Shown here in pieces: positions 56,168 to 64,000 of a stretch of DNA of 64,000 nt. The translations under genes and the position numbers were made by a program. Below the pieces are notes generated by a model, which saw only the letters and a program-made list of their open reading frames with translations, did no database searches and was not told where the DNA came from. Source of the stretch: Tissierella sp. P1 (GTDB lineage: Bacteria; Bacillota; Clostridia; Tissierellales; Tissierellaceae). Every line of letters begins with the position of its first letter. The stretch's first letter is position 1. Location of the stretch: contig NZ_NPMN01000022.1 of assembly GCF_002266425.1 (NCBI RefSeq), positions 1-64,000 on the forward strand, in the 5' to 3' direction.

Positions 56168-57810
56168 TGAAAAAGATTATTGCAGGTACTTTAGGTAATT
56201 GTGTTCATGTAGCAGGAATAATGAACTATCTAAATTTAGCTGAAAAAGAGAACTATGGCACTGACTTTATTGGAATAGGGAAGTCGGTAGATGAAATAAT
56301 AATGCTAATTAATGAAAAAAAGCCTAATATAGTGGCTTTATCCTATAGATTAACACCTGAACCACTTCATAAAATTTTAGAGGAATTGAAGGATAAAATA
56401 AATAAGAATAGTGTTAAGAATATAATTTGGCTATTTGGAGGGACAGAGCCAACAGCCTTAGTAGCAAAAGAATGGGGAATATTTGATAAAATATTTGATG
56501 GTACAGAAGATATCGACGAAGTTATAGCATATTTAAAAGGAAAAAATTATTCTGGAGAAGAGTCCTATCCAAGAGAACTGATATCCAGAATAAAGTCTAA
56601 ATATCCATATCCAATATTAAGACATCACTTAGGATTGCCTACCATAGAGGAAACTGTAGAAGCTATAGAAAAGGTGGCAGAAGCAAGAGTAATAGATATA
56701 ATATCAGTTGCACCAGATCAAAATGCCCAAGAATTTTTCTTTGATCAAGAAAATATGGATGAAAGATTAAATGGTGCAGGAGGAGTGCCACTTAGGTCTA
56801 AAGAAGATTTTAGGAAGCTTTACAAAGCAGCAGAGAGAGGTAACTTCCCACTATTACGTTCCTATAGCGGAACCAAAAATATAGTTCAATTTGCAGAAGT
56901 GCTAAAGGAAAGCATAGATAATGCTTGGTGTGCAGTTCCACTATTTTGGTATAGTGAATTAGATAAGAGAGGACCTAGAACTCTATTAGATGCCATAAGA
57001 GAAAATCAGCTAGTGATGAAATGGCATGGAGAAAGAAATATACCTGTGGAAGTAAATGATCCACATCATTGGGGATTAAGAGATGCTCACGATGCTATAG
57101 GTGTTGCAGTAGCATATATAGCTGCATATAATGCAAAAAAAATGGGTGTAAAAGATTACATTGCTCAATATATGTTTAATGTACCAGCATCGATTTCACC
57201 TGAAATGGATTTGGGAAAGATGCTGGCAAAGATAGAACTAGTAGAAAGCCTTATAGATGAAAATTTCAAAGTATATCGTCAAGCAAGGGCAGGCCTTGCC
57301 AGTTTCCCAGCAAACCTATATCAAGCTAAAGGACAATTAGCAGCATCAGCGTATCTAGCCATGTCAATTAAACCTCATATTTATCATGTTGTTGGATTTT
57401 GCGAAGCTCATCATGCAGCTAGATCGGAGGATATAATAGAGTCGGCTATGATAGTAAGAGGAATACTCAAAAATGAATTCTTAGGTTCAGTGGATATGAC
57501 AAAGGATAAAAATGTAGTTGAAAGAAAAAATGCTTTAATAGAAGATGCAAAGATAATAATAGAGAGCATTAAATCATTAAATTTAAACTTAGAAAATCCA
57601 TTAACAGATCCAGAAACTTTAACAGAAGCGGTGAGAATTGGAATATTAGATGCACCACATTTGCAAGGATCGCAAATAGCTAAGGGACAGTTGAAAACAA
57701 GAATGGTCAGTGGTGGATTATATGCTTATGATGAGAAACAAAAGAAGATAATTACAGAAAAAGAAAGAATTAATTTGCTCCTAAAAGAAGCAGGATATTT
57801 ACAGATATAA
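56167..57810 (+). CDS. Cobalamin-binding-domain protein, mutase-like, unknown reaction
   Basis: 547 residues from GTG 56167. N-terminal B12-binding-like Rossmann domain (about 1-130): TLGNCVHVAGIMNYLNLAE has a CxHxxG motif in place of DxHxxG, followed by PNIVALSYRLTPEPL and WLFGGTEP. The large C-terminal part (VNDPHHWGLRDAHDAIGVAVAYIAAYNAK; FCEAHHAARSEDIIESA) may be a barrel-type catalytic domain. I do not recognise the exact family. Its pairing with an opine-dehydrogenase-like gene suggests amino-acid rearrangement (inference). Confidence 0.6.
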   Translation: MKKIIAGTLGNCVHVAGIMNYLNLAEKENYGTDFIGIGKSVDEIIMLINEKKPNIVALSYRLTPEPLHKILEELKDKINKNSVKNIIWLFGGTEPTALVAKEWGIFDKIFDGTEDIDEVIAYLKGKNYSGEESYPRELISRIKSKYPYPILRHHLGLPTIEETVEAIEKVAEARVIDIISVAPDQNAQEFFFDQENMDERLNGAGGVPLRSKEDFRKLYKAAERGNFPLLRSYSGTKNIVQFAEVLKESIDNAWCAVPLFWYSELDKRGPRTLLDAIRENQLVMKWHGERNIPVEVNDPHHWGLRDAHDAIGVAVAYIAAYNAKKMGVKDYIAQYMFNVPASISPEMDLGKMLAKIELVESLIDENFKVYRQARAGLASFPANLYQAKGQLAASAYLAMSIKPHIYHVVGFCEAHHAARSEDIIESAMIVRGILKNEFLGSVDMTKDKNVVERKNALIEDAKIIIESIKSLNLNLENPLTDPETLTEAVRIGILDAPHLQGSQIAKGQLKTRMVSGGLYAYDEKQKKIITEKERINLLLKEAGYLQI

Positions 57811-57945
57811 AAATTAATAAAGAATGAATAAAGGAACTAAGAATATGGTTTAGTTGTTTTACTATATTAATTAAAATATTCTTATAAATAAGATTCAAAA
57901 TATGTAGTTATAAATATATTAATTAAATATTTAATACGATAAAAA

Positions 57946-57985
57946 ATACGGAGGGCATTCTCCACAAGAGAGAAGTCTCCGTATT
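57946..57985. terminator. Bidirectional terminator
   Basis: AATACGGAG / CTCCGTATT around a 22-base loop, with T-run on plus and A-run side for the fabZ transcript. The remaining gap 57811-57945 shows no feature. Confidence 0.75.
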
Positions 57986-57989
57986 TAAT

Positions 57990-58421
57990 TTATTCTATTG
58001 CAAATAAAAATTCACCTTCACAAGCAAGTTCATCTCCAACATAAGCTTTACCCTCGCCAATTCCTATGGAACCTCTGATTCTAGTCAAAACTACTTCCAT
58101 CTTAAGTGTATCTCCAGGTACTACTTTTCTTTTAAATCTCACTTTGTTTATTCCAGCAAAGTAAGGTGTTTTTCCCTTATGCTTTTCATCAGATAGTAGG
58201 ATCACAGCTCCTACCTGAGCCATAGACTCGACTATTAAGACACCTGGCATCACAGGCATATTAGGGAAATGACCTTGAAAAAATGGTTCATTTATAGTTA
58301 CGTTTTTATATCCTATGCCTTTAACGCCTACTTCTTCTATCAAAACTTTATCTATAAAGAGAAAAGGATATCTATGGGGAATAATTCCCTTTATTTCTTC
58401 TATATTTAATGATTTATCCAT
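57990..58421 (-). CDS. fabZ: 3-hydroxyacyl-ACP dehydratase FabZ
   Basis: 143 residues. [14 protein letters not shown] holds the catalytic His, and [24 protein letters not shown] the catalytic Glu. Dehydrates 3-hydroxyacyl-ACP in fatty acid elongation. Divergent from the other fab genes, sharing a 198-bp control region. AAAGGAGG upstream. Confidence 0.95.
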   Translation of the reverse strand: MDKSLNIEEIKGIIPHRYPFLFIDKVLIEEVGVKGIGYKNVTINEPFFQGHFPNMPVMPGVLIVESMAQVGAVILLSDEKHKGKTPYFAGINKVRFKRKVVPGDTLKMEVVLTRIRGSIGIGEGKAYVGDELACEGEFLFAIE

Positions 58422-58573
58422 AAAACCCCTCCTTTTTAATCTTTTTTAGGGAAAAATTAATGATTGATTATTTTATTATATTCATATATACTAAGTCTTA
58501 AAGTTTTATTCATATCATATTAATAATAATCTAAAGAAAATTAATTTGCAAATATTTTTAAAGGAGGTGGTAG

Positions 58574-58669
58574 ATGGGAATAGTAAGTAGTAAATCACAA
58601 TTTAATATGGAGGTGGAAAATGAAAAACATTTGTGTAGGAATTTCTGGTGTAGGGAGCTATGTACCTGA
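58574..58669 (+). CDS. Possible 31-codon upstream ORF coupled to fabH
   Basis: ATG 58574 with a strong AAGGAGGTGG, reading MGIVSSKSQFNMEVENEKHL and ending at a TGA inside fabH in another frame. May couple translation to fabH, whose own AUG has GGAGGTGG. The remaining 58422-58560 is AT-rich and shows no recognisable operator. Confidence 0.3.
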   Translation: MGIVSSKSQFNMEVENEKHLCRNFWCRELCT

Positions 58670-59624
58670 AAAAATTGTTACCAATCATGATCTCTCCAAG
58701 ATTGTAGAAACATCAAATGAATGGATCATAGAAAGAACGGGGATACATGAAAGACGAATAGCAGATGATGATATGGCAACCTCTGATATAGCAACTAAAG
58801 CAGCAATAAATGCTTTAGAAGATGCTAGGTTAAGACCAGAAGATATTGATCTTATAATTGTGGCAACAGTAACAGCTGACCATGCTTTTCCATCAACTGC
58901 CTGTATAATTCAGAAAAATATAGGAGCAGTAAAAGCGGCGGCATTTGATATAAGTGTAGGATGTTCAGGATTTGTTTATGGATTATCAATAGGAGAAAAC
59001 TTCATCAAATCAGGGACATATGATAAGGTTTTAGTCATAGGTGCAGAGACACTATCTAGAGTAGTGGACTGGCAAGAGAGAAATACTTGTGTATTGTTTG
59101 GAGATGGTGCAGGAGCCTGTGTACTAGAAAAATGTGAGGAAGGATTTGGAATTCTTTCAATTGAGCTAGGCTCTGACGGTTCTAATGGAGAGGTATTAGT
59201 TCAGCCAGCAGGAGGCTCTAGATTACCAGCCAGTATGGACACTGTAGAAAATAGACTTCACTTTATAAAAATGGATGGTAAAGAAGTATTTAAATTTGCT
59301 GTAAGGGTCATGGAAAGAGCATCTACCAATGCTTTAGAAAAAGCTAATCTTCAATTGGGGGATTTAGATTTTTTAGTTCCACACCAAGCTAATATGAGAA
59401 TAATAGATGCAGCAGCTAAGAAGTTAAAACTTGAAAAAGATAGAATTTGTGTAAATCTAAATAAATATGGCAATATGTCTTCAGCCTCTATTCCAGTAGC
59501 CCTTGATGAAGCAGTTAAGGATAATAAAATTAATAAGGGTGATAATATACTTTTAGTAGCATTTGGAGCAGGTCTTACTTGGGCTTCAATGACTATAAAA
59601 TGGAGTAGGAGGGAAGATAGATAA
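58620..59624 (+). CDS. fabH: 3-oxoacyl-ACP synthase III FabH
   Basis: 334 residues. Catalytic Cys in DISVGCSGFVYGL (about 114), His in VPHQANMRI (about 257) and Asn in LNKYGNMSSASIP (about 287). Starts fatty acid synthesis by condensing acyl-CoA with malonyl-ACP. First gene of the fab operon; its stop overlaps the fabK start. Confidence 0.95.
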   Translation: MKNICVGISGVGSYVPEKIVTNHDLSKIVETSNEWIIERTGIHERRIADDDMATSDIATKAAINALEDARLRPEDIDLIIVATVTADHAFPSTACIIQKNIGAVKAAAFDISVGCSGFVYGLSIGENFIKSGTYDKVLVIGAETLSRVVDWQERNTCVLFGDGAGACVLEKCEEGFGILSIELGSDGSNGEVLVQPAGGSRLPASMDTVENRLHFIKMDGKEVFKFAVRVMERASTNALEKANLQLGDLDFLVPHQANMRIIDAAAKKLKLEKDRICVNLNKYGNMSSASIPVALDEAVKDNKINKGDNILLVAFGAGLTWASMTIKWSRREDR

Positions 59625-60583
59625 TGTGGAAGACTAGAATAACAGATATGTTAAATATTAAGTATCCTATAATACAAGGGGGTATGGCCTGGGTAGCAAC
59701 TCATGAATTAGCTGCAGCTGTATCAGAAGCTGGAGGGTTAGGAATCATAGGATCAGGCAATGCACCAGGAAAAGTAATAAGAGAAGAGATTAGAAAGCTT
59801 AAGGAACTGACAGATAAACCATTTGGTGTAAACATTATGTTAATGTCACCTTTTGCTGAGGATATTGTAGGTATAGTATGTGATGAAGGAGTTCCTGTTG
59901 TAACTACAGGTGCAGGAAATCCAGGGAAATATATAAAGAATCTAAAAGAGAATAATGTAAAAATCATACCTGTAGTACCTACTGTGTCTTTAGCAGTGAG
60001 ATTAGAGCGAGAAGGCGTTGATGCCGTAATAGTAGAAGGAACTGAAGCCGGCGGACATATTGGAGAATTGACTACTATGGTTTTAGTACCTCAAATTGTT
60101 GATGCAGTTAAGATTCCTGTTATAGCAGCAGGAGGAATAGGTGATGGAAGAGGATTTTTAGCAGCTTTGACTTTAGGAGCAGAAGGAGTGCAGATAGGCA
60201 CTAGATTTGTATGCTCAACTGAAGCCAAGGTTCATATAAATTATAAAGAGGCTATAGTAAAATCAAAAGATAGGGAGACTTCAGTAACTGGGAGAAGTAC
60301 TGGCCATCCCGTAAGAGCGTTGAAAAATAAATTTACAAGGGAATTTTTGGAGCTTGAAAAAATAGGTGCTCCTTTAGAAGAACTAGAGTTATTAGGTTCG
60401 GGAAGATTAAAACTAGCTGTAGTAGAAGGAGATATACACAAAGGTTCTTTAATGTCTGGGCAGATTGCAGGACTTATTAAAGATATTAAGCCATGCAAAG
60501 AAATAATTGAAGATATAGTTTTTTCAGCACAGAAAAGATTAGATTCATTGCATTCACTAAAGGAAGGTGATATCAATGGATAA
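59624..60583 (+). CDS. fabK: Enoyl-ACP reductase FabK (flavin type)
   Basis: 319 residues, nitronate-monooxygenase-like fold: LNIKYPIIQGGMAWVATHELAAAVSEAGGLGIIGSGNA, DAVIVEGTEAGGHIGELTT, IPVIAAGGIGDGRGFLAALTLGAEGVQIGTRF. An FMN-dependent alternative to FabI for the last elongation step. Confidence 0.93.
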   Translation: MWKTRITDMLNIKYPIIQGGMAWVATHELAAAVSEAGGLGIIGSGNAPGKVIREEIRKLKELTDKPFGVNIMLMSPFAEDIVGIVCDEGVPVVTTGAGNPGKYIKNLKENNVKIIPVVPTVSLAVRLEREGVDAVIVEGTEAGGHIGELTTMVLVPQIVDAVKIPVIAAGGIGDGRGFLAALTLGAEGVQIGTRFVCSTEAKVHINYKEAIVKSKDRETSVTGRSTGHPVRALKNKFTREFLELEKIGAPLEELELLGSGRLKLAVVEGDIHKGSLMSGQIAGLIKDIKPCKEIIEDIVFSAQKRLDSLHSLKEGDING

Positions 60584-61544
60584 ACTAGCATTTATATTTC
60601 CTGGGCAAGGATCACAATATGTTGGAATGGGCAGTGATTTTTACGAGAATTTTGCAGAGTCAAAAAAAGTATTTGATGAAGCAAATGAAGTATTGAATAT
60701 GGATTTAAAGAGTATATGCTTTAATGGCAGTGAAGAAAATTTAAAAAGAACGGAAAATACTCAGCCGGCCATATTAGCTACAAGTATAGCAATCCTTAAA
60801 GCTATACAAGGTAGAGGTATAGATTGTGAATATACAGCAGGACTTAGTTTAGGTGAATATAGTTCATTAGTTAGTAGTGGAAGTATGGAGTTTAGAGATG
60901 CTCTTAAAGTTGTAAAAGAGAGAGGTAAATTTATGCAAGAGGCAGTTCCCTTAGGAGTGGGAGGAATGGCTGCAATACTTGGATTAAATAGGGAAAAAAT
61001 ACCTTCTATTTTACAAAAAACTAAGGAATACGGATTAGTTGAAGTAGCAAACTATAATAGTCCGGAACAAATAGTTTTATCAGGAGAATTAAAAGGTCTT
61101 GAGATTGCATGTGAAGAAGCAATTAAACTAGGTGCTAAAAAAGCAGTACCATTGTCTGTATCTGCACCATTTCATTCGTCTTTATTAGTTTCAGCAGGAG
61201 AAAAATTGAAGAATGAATTATCTAAAGTAGATATAAAAGATGCTCAAAAGAAATTTATCTCTAATGTAGATGCTAAGCTCTTATCGAGCAAAGATGAGAT
61301 CAAGCCAAAACTAGTAAACCAAGTAAGTAACTCGGTATTATGGCAGCAATCTGTGGAATGTATGATAAATGAAGGTGTAGACACATTTATAGAAATAGGA
61401 CCGGGCAAATCTCTCTCAGGGTTTGTAAAACGTATTGGCAAAGCTATGGGCAAGGAAGTAAAGGCCTTGAGTGTCAATGACGTGGTTTCTTTTGAAGAAA
61501 CTATAAACTATATCAAGGGAGGGGAAGAAGATGAGCCTAAATAA
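60576..61544 (+). CDS. fabD: Malonyl-CoA:ACP transacylase FabD
   Basis: 322 residues from ATG 60576 (GGAAGG upstream; overlaps fabK by 8 bases). FIFPGQGSQYVGMG, catalytic Ser in AGLSLGEYSSLV (about 90), His in SAPFHSSLL. Loads malonyl groups on ACP. Confidence 0.95.
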   Translation: MDKLAFIFPGQGSQYVGMGSDFYENFAESKKVFDEANEVLNMDLKSICFNGSEENLKRTENTQPAILATSIAILKAIQGRGIDCEYTAGLSLGEYSSLVSSGSMEFRDALKVVKERGKFMQEAVPLGVGGMAAILGLNREKIPSILQKTKEYGLVEVANYNSPEQIVLSGELKGLEIACEEAIKLGAKKAVPLSVSAPFHSSLLVSAGEKLKNELSKVDIKDAQKKFISNVDAKLLSSKDEIKPKLVNQVSNSVLWQQSVECMINEGVDTFIEIGPGKSLSGFVKRIGKAMGKEVKALSVNDVVSFEETINYIKGGEEDEPK

Positions 61545-62277
61545 TAAAGTAGCCTTAATAACTGGAGGATCAAGAGGTATAGGAAAAGAAATCGCCTTAG
61601 AGTTAGCAAAAAATGGTGTTAATATAGCAATCACTTATGTTAATAATCTAGAAAAAGCTAAAGGAGTACTAGATGATATAAAATCCTACGGAGTCAAGGC
61701 AGTTGCCATAAAGGCAAATGTGTCAGTAGAAGAAGATGTACTACGAATGATAAAGACCATAGAAGAAGAATTGGGCACTATAGACATTTTAGTAAACAAT
61801 GCAGGAGTTACAAAAGATAATTTAATCATCAGGATGAAAGAAGAAGACTGGGATGAGGTAATGGATGTTAACCTAAAGGGGACATTTCTCTGCACTAAGG
61901 CAGTATCAAGAATAATGATGAAGAAAAAATATGGAAAGATAATAAACATTACTTCTGTAGTAGGAATAATAGGAAATGCTGGTCAAGGAAATTACAGTGC
62001 GTCCAAGGCTGGAGTCATTGGATTTACTAAATCTATGGCAAGAGAATTAGCAAGTCGTGGTATTAGAGTAAATGCCATAGCACCAGGCTTTATTGAAACA
62101 GATATGACAGATGTATTGAAGGACGAAATAAAAGAAGCTATGCTAAAATCCATACCCTTAAATAGCTTTGGAAATCCAAAAGATATTGCAAATTTAGTAG
62201 TATTTTTAGCCAGTGAAAGATCAGACTATATAACAGGCCAAGTAATAAACGTAGATGGCGGAATGATTATGACCTAA
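61531..62277 (+). CDS. fabG: 3-oxoacyl-ACP reductase FabG
   Basis: 248 residues, SDR family: ITGGSRGIGKEIALEL, NNAG, catalytic Tyr-Lys in YSASKAG (about 154). NADPH-dependent ketoreduction. Overlaps fabD by 14 bases. The last two codons and the stop lie inside a dispersed repeat (copy B), so the element sits exactly at the gene end. Confidence 0.95.
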   Translation: MSLNNKVALITGGSRGIGKEIALELAKNGVNIAITYVNNLEKAKGVLDDIKSYGVKAVAIKANVSVEEDVLRMIKTIEEELGTIDILVNNAGVTKDNLIIRMKEEDWDEVMDVNLKGTFLCTKAVSRIMMKKKYGKIINITSVVGIIGNAGQGNYSASKAGVIGFTKSMARELASRGIRVNAIAPGFIETDMTDVLKDEIKEAMLKSIPLNSFGNPKDIANLVVFLASERSDYITGQVINVDGGMIMT

Positions 62278-62400
62278 CACAACGAACGACAGTGAGTTGA
62301 TGTAGGTCAAACGCAATGAGCACCAAATTTGCACGACCATTAGGGAGTGAACAAATTTGAGTTGCGAAACTGCGTCGTAACTTTGAATCTTGAATTTAAA
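62267..62400 (+). repeat. Dispersed intergenic element, copy B
   Basis: TTATGACCTAACACA ... TGATGTAGGTCAAACGCA as in copy A (42271). Stem GACCTA (62271-62276) / TAGGTC (62303-62308) and stem CAAATTTG (62324-62331) / CAAATTTG (62352-62359). Lies between fabG and the acpP ribosome site and contains the fabG stop codon. Confidence 0.7.
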
Positions 62401-62419
62401 TTTAAGGAGGAATATAAAA

Positions 62420-62653
62420 ATGATATTTGAAAAAGTTGTAAATATAATAGCAGAACAATTAGGAGTAGATGATATAGAGAGCATAACTATGGAGACTTCT
62501 ATTATGAAGGACTTAGAAGCAGATTCCTTAGATGCAGTAGAGATTATGATGGCACTAGAAGACGAATTTGGAATTACTGTGCCTGATGAAGATGCAGAGA
62601 AGTTTAAAAACATTGGAGATATAGTAGAATATGTAGAAGGAAAAACTGAATAG
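62420..62653 (+). CDS. acpP: Acyl carrier protein
   Basis: 77 residues from ATG 62420 (AAGGAGG upstream). The 4'-phosphopantetheine Ser lies in [16 protein letters not shown] (about 37). Carries growing acyl chains. Confidence 0.95.
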   Translation: MIFEKVVNIIAEQLGVDDIESITMETSIMKDLEADSLDAVEIMMALEDEFGITVPDEDAEKFKNIGDIVEYVEGKTE

Positions 62654-62678
62654 TACCTTAATATTGGAGGTAAAAAAA

Positions 62679-63917
62679 TTGAAAAGAGTCGTAATAACGG
62701 GATTAGGTGCTATAACACCTATAGGCATAGGGAAGGAAAGTTTCTGGAATTCTCTAATACAAGGAAAATCAGGAGTTGGGCTTATAACTAGATTTGATAC
62801 AGCAGATTTTGACACAAAGATAGGTGCTGAGGTTAAGGACTTTAGTCCATCTGATTATATGGATAAGAAGGAAGCTAAAAGGATGGATAGATTTACTCAA
62901 TATGCAGTAGTAGGTGCAAAGCTAGCCTTAGAAGATGGAAAAATAGACTTAGATAAATTAAACTTAGATAAAGTTGGTGTTGTAATCGGAGTTGGTATCG
63001 GTGGCATGGAGACTATGGGAACTGAATTTTCAAAGCTAGAAGATAGAGGACCAAGTAGAGTTAGTCCTTTATATATACCAATGATGATATCAAATATGGC
63101 ACCTGGACAAATATCTATGACCTTTGGATTCAGAGGTCCAACTATGACAATAACCACAGCCTGTGCATCAGGCACCCATGCTATAGGGGAAGCTTTTAGG
63201 ATGATAAAATCAGGTAATGCGGATATGATAGTAACAGGTGGAGCAGAAGCGTCTATAACACCTATTTCATTAGCAGGTTTTTGTTCAATGAAAGCTCTTT
63301 CAACTAGAAATGATGATCCTATAAAGGCATCACGTCCTTTTGATAAGGAGAGAGATGGATTTGTAATGGGAGAAGGAGCAGGTATATTGATTTTAGAAGA
63401 GCTAAATCATGCATTAGCTAGGGGAGCAAGTATATATGGTGAAATCGTAGGATATGGTTCTACCTCAGATGCTTTTCATATAACTCAGCCAGATCCAGAG
63501 GCAAAGGGAGCATCAAGAGCTATGGAAATGGCACTTAACGAAGCAGAGGCTGATTACCATGATATAGAATATATAAATGCCCATGGTACATCTACGTATT
63601 TCAATGACAAACTAGAAACTCTAGCAATAAAAAATGTTTTCAAAGAACATGCAAAGAATATAAATATTAGCTCAACAAAATCAATGACAGGTCATTTACT
63701 AGGAGCTGCTGGTGGAATAGAGGCTATAGCCACAATAATGACAATAAAGGAAGGAGTAATCCCTCCAACAATAAACTACGAATATCCAGATGAAGAATGT
63801 GACTTAGATTACACACCAAATTTTACAGTAAAAAGAGATATAAACTATGCTCTATCAAATTCATTAGGATTTGGTGGACATAATGCAACGGTATTATTTA
63901 AAAAATATATAGATTAA
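62679..63917 (+). CDS. fabF: 3-oxoacyl-ACP synthase II FabF
   Basis: 412 residues from TTG 62679 (GGAGG 8 bases upstream; the in-frame TTG 62664 overlaps the ribosome site). [15 protein letters not shown] start, catalytic Cys in [14 protein letters not shown] (about 162), His in [13 protein letters not shown] and [13 protein letters not shown]. Condensing enzyme for chain elongation; last gene of the fab operon. Confidence 0.95.
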   Translation: MKRVVITGLGAITPIGIGKESFWNSLIQGKSGVGLITRFDTADFDTKIGAEVKDFSPSDYMDKKEAKRMDRFTQYAVVGAKLALEDGKIDLDKLNLDKVGVVIGVGIGGMETMGTEFSKLEDRGPSRVSPLYIPMMISNMAPGQISMTFGFRGPTMTITTACASGTHAIGEAFRMIKSGNADMIVTGGAEASITPISLAGFCSMKALSTRNDDPIKASRPFDKERDGFVMGEGAGILILEELNHALARGASIYGEIVGYGSTSDAFHITQPDPEAKGASRAMEMALNEAEADYHDIEYINAHGTSTYFNDKLETLAIKNVFKEHAKNINISSTKSMTGHLLGAAGGIEAIATIMTIKEGVIPPTINYEYPDEECDLDYTPNFTVKRDINYALSNSLGFGGHNATVLFKKYID

Positions 63918-63921
63918 TATA

Positions 63922-63952
63922 AAAGGCTTTGGAGTTTCTTCCAGAGCCTTTG
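63922..63952 (+). terminator. Terminator of the fab operon
   Basis: AAAGGCTTTGGAG / CTTCCAGAGCCTTT after the fabF stop. Nothing further is seen to the window end. Confidence 0.75.
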
Positions 63953-64000
63953 GTTGTATAAAAAAACTTGTCTCTCACAGATACTATGTTATACTAAAAT

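Overview
The window is a chromosomal segment of a low-GC, spore-forming, amino-acid-fermenting anaerobe of the Clostridia. A Tissierellales-type organism is my best guess. This rests on exosporium/spore-coat genes, a selenoprotein reductase of the glycine/sarcosine/betaine reductase type, a 2-oxoacid:ferredoxin oxidoreductase next to phosphate butyryltransferase and butyrate kinases, rubrerythrin, and codon use. No rRNA, tRNA or CRISPR array was seen.

Layout. (1) 1-1674: end of a lysis/cell-wall cassette (amidase with SPOR repeats, holin-like protein) and small host genes. (2) About 2292-29480: an integrative conjugative element (ICE) of about 27.2 kb, richer in GC than its surroundings, inserted in a collagen-like (exosporium type) gene. 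The 3' part of that gene lies left of the element and the 5' part right of it; joining them restores a 795-bp reading frame. The ICE runs mostly on the minus strand: ParB-like protein, DUF4406-type protein, ArdA, PcfB, VirD4, Maff2, TrbL-like, PrgI, VirB4, NlpC/P60 hydrolase, DUF4315/DUF4366, MobC, relaxase, TetR plus methyltransferase, an attenuator-like leader and a large serine recombinase. A low-GC SIR2-HerA defence pair is inserted on the plus strand between mobC and the relaxase. Eighteen copies of a 25-bp palindrome, several in frame inside genes, are scattered through the element and absent outside it. Several unrelated ICE proteins share a C-terminal tail ending in Glu-Arg. (3) 29638-30860: small host genes and a 5'-truncated cotJC.

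(4) 30968-38837: a sigma-54 activator gene, then a sigma-54 promoter driving component-B reductase subunits (the second a selenoprotein with an in-frame UGA and SECIS-like hairpin), an opine-dehydrogenase-family enzyme, an NhaC-type antiporter and alanine dehydrogenase. (5) 38919-45178: a CoA-disulfide-reductase/rhodanese/TusA/DsrE fusion, rubrerythrin, DUF5317, PrsW and CapA proteins. (6) 45292-53718: cdaA-cdaR (c-di-AMP synthesis), buk-ptb-buk, a ParA-like ATPase and a four-subunit 2-oxoacid:ferredoxin oxidoreductase. Together the last genes would oxidise branched-chain 2-oxoacids to acyl-CoA and then to acid plus ATP. (7) 53767-57810: a spore-surface (CsxC-like) protein, and a ydaO/yuaA c-di-AMP riboswitch ahead of a second opine-dehydrogenase-like gene and a cobalamin-binding-like protein. 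(8) 57990-63917: type II fatty acid synthesis, with fabZ opposite to fabH-fabK-fabD-fabG-acpP-fabF.

Six genes carry a single-base C/G deletion that splits the reading frame (sigma factor, relaxase, virD4, parB, the CoA-disulfide reductase, vorB). The shared signature suggests sequencing error rather than decay. Function calls rest on motif recognition by eye; no database search was run.
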